Origin: Rhynchopus euleeides
Lineage: Eukaryota; Euglenozoa; Diplonemea; Diplonemida; Diplonemidae
Direction: 5' to 3'
DNA: 64,000 nt
Assembly: GCA_963210315.1 (NCBI GenBank)
Contig: OY723262.1
Location: forward strand, 2,170,001 to 2,234,000
Shown: positions 62,401 to 64,000 of the stretch, piece after piece
Position numbering within the stretch: the first letter of the stretch is position 1
How the letters are laid out: every line of letters begins with the position of its first letter
Translations under genes and position numbers: made by a program
Notes under the pieces: model-generated
What the model was told of the DNA's origin: nothing
Databases searched by the model: none
What the model saw: the letters and a program-made list of their open reading frames with translations, nothing else

Positions 62401-63500
62401 TCATGCGATAGCCCTGAGGCACTCATGATCTCGTGATGTGGCCTCGATGGGGCACTGCGAGATGCCATGTAGCGAAATCCAAAGCTGCAAGAGGAGAAGT
62501 TGCAGAAAAAGGGGGGTGAAGAAGAGTGAGGAATCGGCCTCGCAAAAAAAAAGGAGCTTGCACGTCATGTGTTGGCCAGACAACAGAAAGATTTTTGCTC
62601 GATAAAAAAACGGAGACGGCACACACATCACACACACACACAGAGCCCCGGGGGTGTTTGATTTTTTTGTCTGCCCCCCCCCCCCTCCCTGGTGAACACA
62701 ACAGATGGGTTCTCACAGCCCTGCCAGGTTCACACCAGGTCGCTGTTCAGGCAGCAGCATTCTGTTCCCACCCCCCCCCCCGCCCCCCCCCCCCTGCCTG
62801 TCCTTGCTCTCAGTTTTGCCCAGCGTGGTGCATCGCCTGCCCCCGCCCCCCCATGGTTTCATTGGTTTCTCTGAGGTGCACTCACCCCCCCCTGGCGTGT
62901 CGGGCGTTGCAAGCCCAGGTAGTGTTTATTTGGGCACTGTCCCGGAGACGGGACAAGGCAAGATGGCCTGCCCTGAAAGGGGGTTGGAGAAATGCGATGT
63001 GTGTCTTGGAAGTGGCGCCCAGTGTCGACCCTGCACTGGGTATGTGTAACGTGCGTGTCTGTCTGGCAGGAGGGAAGGAAGGAATAATCCTAGCTAGGGT
63101 TCTGCGCCGCACAGGGCGCAGGTGTGTTGTTATGGGGGGAAAGATTCCCCATAATGGTATGGAAGATATTTCGCTACGGTGCAGGGAAACGGTGCCCTGT
63201 TCGACGCATTCCCTCTTATTTGCCGCATCGTAAACATTTTTGGCACGCCTATTTTTTTTGGCCTGGTCTGTGCCAAAATATTTACGTTCACGGGAGAGGG
63301 GGAAAACCGGCGAACACCTTTTGCCGAATAAAATCGCCAAAAAAATGGTTCAAAATCGCCGACAGGCAGTGAGGTCAACGGAATCTCCAGAAAAAAATAA
63401 TCTGCCCAAACCAAGGTAGTGCCAGCCAAAATTTTTCGAAAAAATGAAGAACCCCCCGAGTGCTGGAGGGGGCCGTTTGCGCCACCCATGGGGATGGACC
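59405..63500. other. Non-coding stretch with repeats
   Basis: Contains (CT)n at about 59667-59692, G and C runs, a SINE-like copy (59945-60056), (GT)n near 61275-61293 and short low-complexity frames. The 235-codon frame at 62526-63233 is dominated by Pro/Cys translations of C runs and is not called. Confidence 0.4.
59945..60056 (+). repeat. SINE-like structured repeat (diverged)
   Basis: GGCAATGCCGCCGTGTGGGC, CTCTCGCCGAGGGCAC, ACGCGGCCAAAA, GGTCGTTGAAC. Confidence 0.55.
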
Positions 63501-63684
63501 ATGAACTTGCCGACTAGTGTCCACAGCTACCGGTAGACCCGGAGCCCCCCAGCCGCCGGAGTTGTCCCTTGCGGTGTAACTGTTCTGTGTGAGCTGCCGT
63601 CTTGCTGAGCCTACGAGGGTGGTCTGAATTCCATTCGCTGTGCACCCAAAGGACTATCTACGAGGCAGGCATACGGCACAGGGG

Positions 63685-63745
63685 GGGTCTGGGGGGCGGA
63701 GCCCCCCAGCCGCCGGAGGCCACGGTAGCGAACATCTGGCTCTGA
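63685..63745 (+). repeat. GGAGCCCC hairpin repeat
   Basis: GGGGGGCGGAGCCCCCC then GCCGCCGGAGGCCACGGTAG and CGAACATCTGG. A truncated copy lies at 63540-63560. Confidence 0.8.
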
Positions 63746-63861
63746 GCGGGGACAATATCCGGGTTTTGGCTGGAAAACCCCAGGTTTGGGCTGAAAAAAA
63801 CAGGAAGAAGGGGGTGGTTCCAGAGGACCCATCCTCATCCCCCACTTGAAAAATAATCCAG

Positions 63862-63892
63862 GTAGTGCCGGCAGGTCGTGCCGGCACTACCT
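63862..63892. repeat. 13-bp stem hairpin
   Basis: GGTAGTGCCGGCA and TGCCGGCACTACC around a 5-base loop; GGTAGTGCC also occurs near 63415, so this may be the end of a small palindromic repeat. Confidence 0.6.
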
Positions 63893-64000
63893 TCCCATTT
63901 TTTCGAAATTAATTCAGCCCAAACCATGCACTACCTGTTTGGGCAGGCCTGACTACACTGCCGACAGGATAGGAAAGACCCCCTCTGTGTGTAGCCTCCC

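Noticed and set aside
62526..63233. 235-codon frame
   Set aside because: Mostly Pro/Cys/His translations of C runs and CA repeats, with no splice or domain support.

Overview
This is eukaryotic nuclear DNA from a repeat-dense genome, probably a unicellular protist or alga. The evidence is: short putative exons behind polypyrimidine acceptors, two non-LTR retrotransposons with endonuclease/RT/RNase H, many TIR and foldback DNA transposons, microsatellites, and very frequent runs of 8-20 C or G. A chromerid-like alga fits my general impression of such genomes, but nothing here proves the species. There are no operons, ribosome binding sites, CRISPR arrays or rRNA genes.

Layout. 1-7.8 kb: the 3' end of a host gene (terminal exon 2-184), then C/T-rich non-coding DNA with a few exon-like stretches and a nested palindromic element (4610-5548). 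7.8-16.1 kb: a TA-flanked MITE (7785-8084), then a 6.6-kb Mutator-like element (8100-14699, 9-bp target duplication) that itself contains a hAT-like element and a CATATG-targeted element, then a second hAT-like copy (14940-16119). 16.8-21.6 kb: CATATG repeats, an unassigned ORF, and a 5'-truncated non-LTR retrotransposon ending in A24. 21.8-24.9 kb: another CATATG-targeted element, a GATACGTATC-rich element and a foldback element. 27.1-33.8 kb: a small MGCCC protein ORF, a tRNA-Lys-like sequence, and a nearly full-length non-LTR retrotransposon whose ORF1 and ORF2 are separated by a 2A-like ribosome-skipping peptide. 33.8-42 kb: copies of a structured SINE-like repeat, a third hAT-like copy (37167-38363, inverted) and the last exons of a plus-strand gene (39145-39948). 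42.2-53.1 kb: a 2.27-kb element with ~350-bp inverted repeats carrying a broken gene, a 2.8-kb palindrome with two collinear 1.39-kb arms that encode the same transposase-like protein twice, a second nested palindromic element, and a second foldback copy. 53.1-64 kb: mostly non-coding, with two better ORFs near 58.4-59.3 kb, a small MITE and repeat copies.

The clearest biology is in the mobile DNA. The retrotransposon has the canonical D-I-E-x-N-P-G-P motif exactly in front of the endonuclease domain, in the reading frame of the ORF1 tail. The DNA elements form a multi-layer nest in which TA target duplications can be read directly, because the window also holds the matching uninterrupted sites. 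Three elements of different internal structure share CACGGTGG ends. Several have long inverted arms carrying what looks like the C-terminal coding part of a transposase or another protein, suggesting repeated formation of inverted dimers from transposon 3' ends. Host gene models are weak: exons were recognised only by open frame, splice-site context and phase, and no host protein was identified by family.
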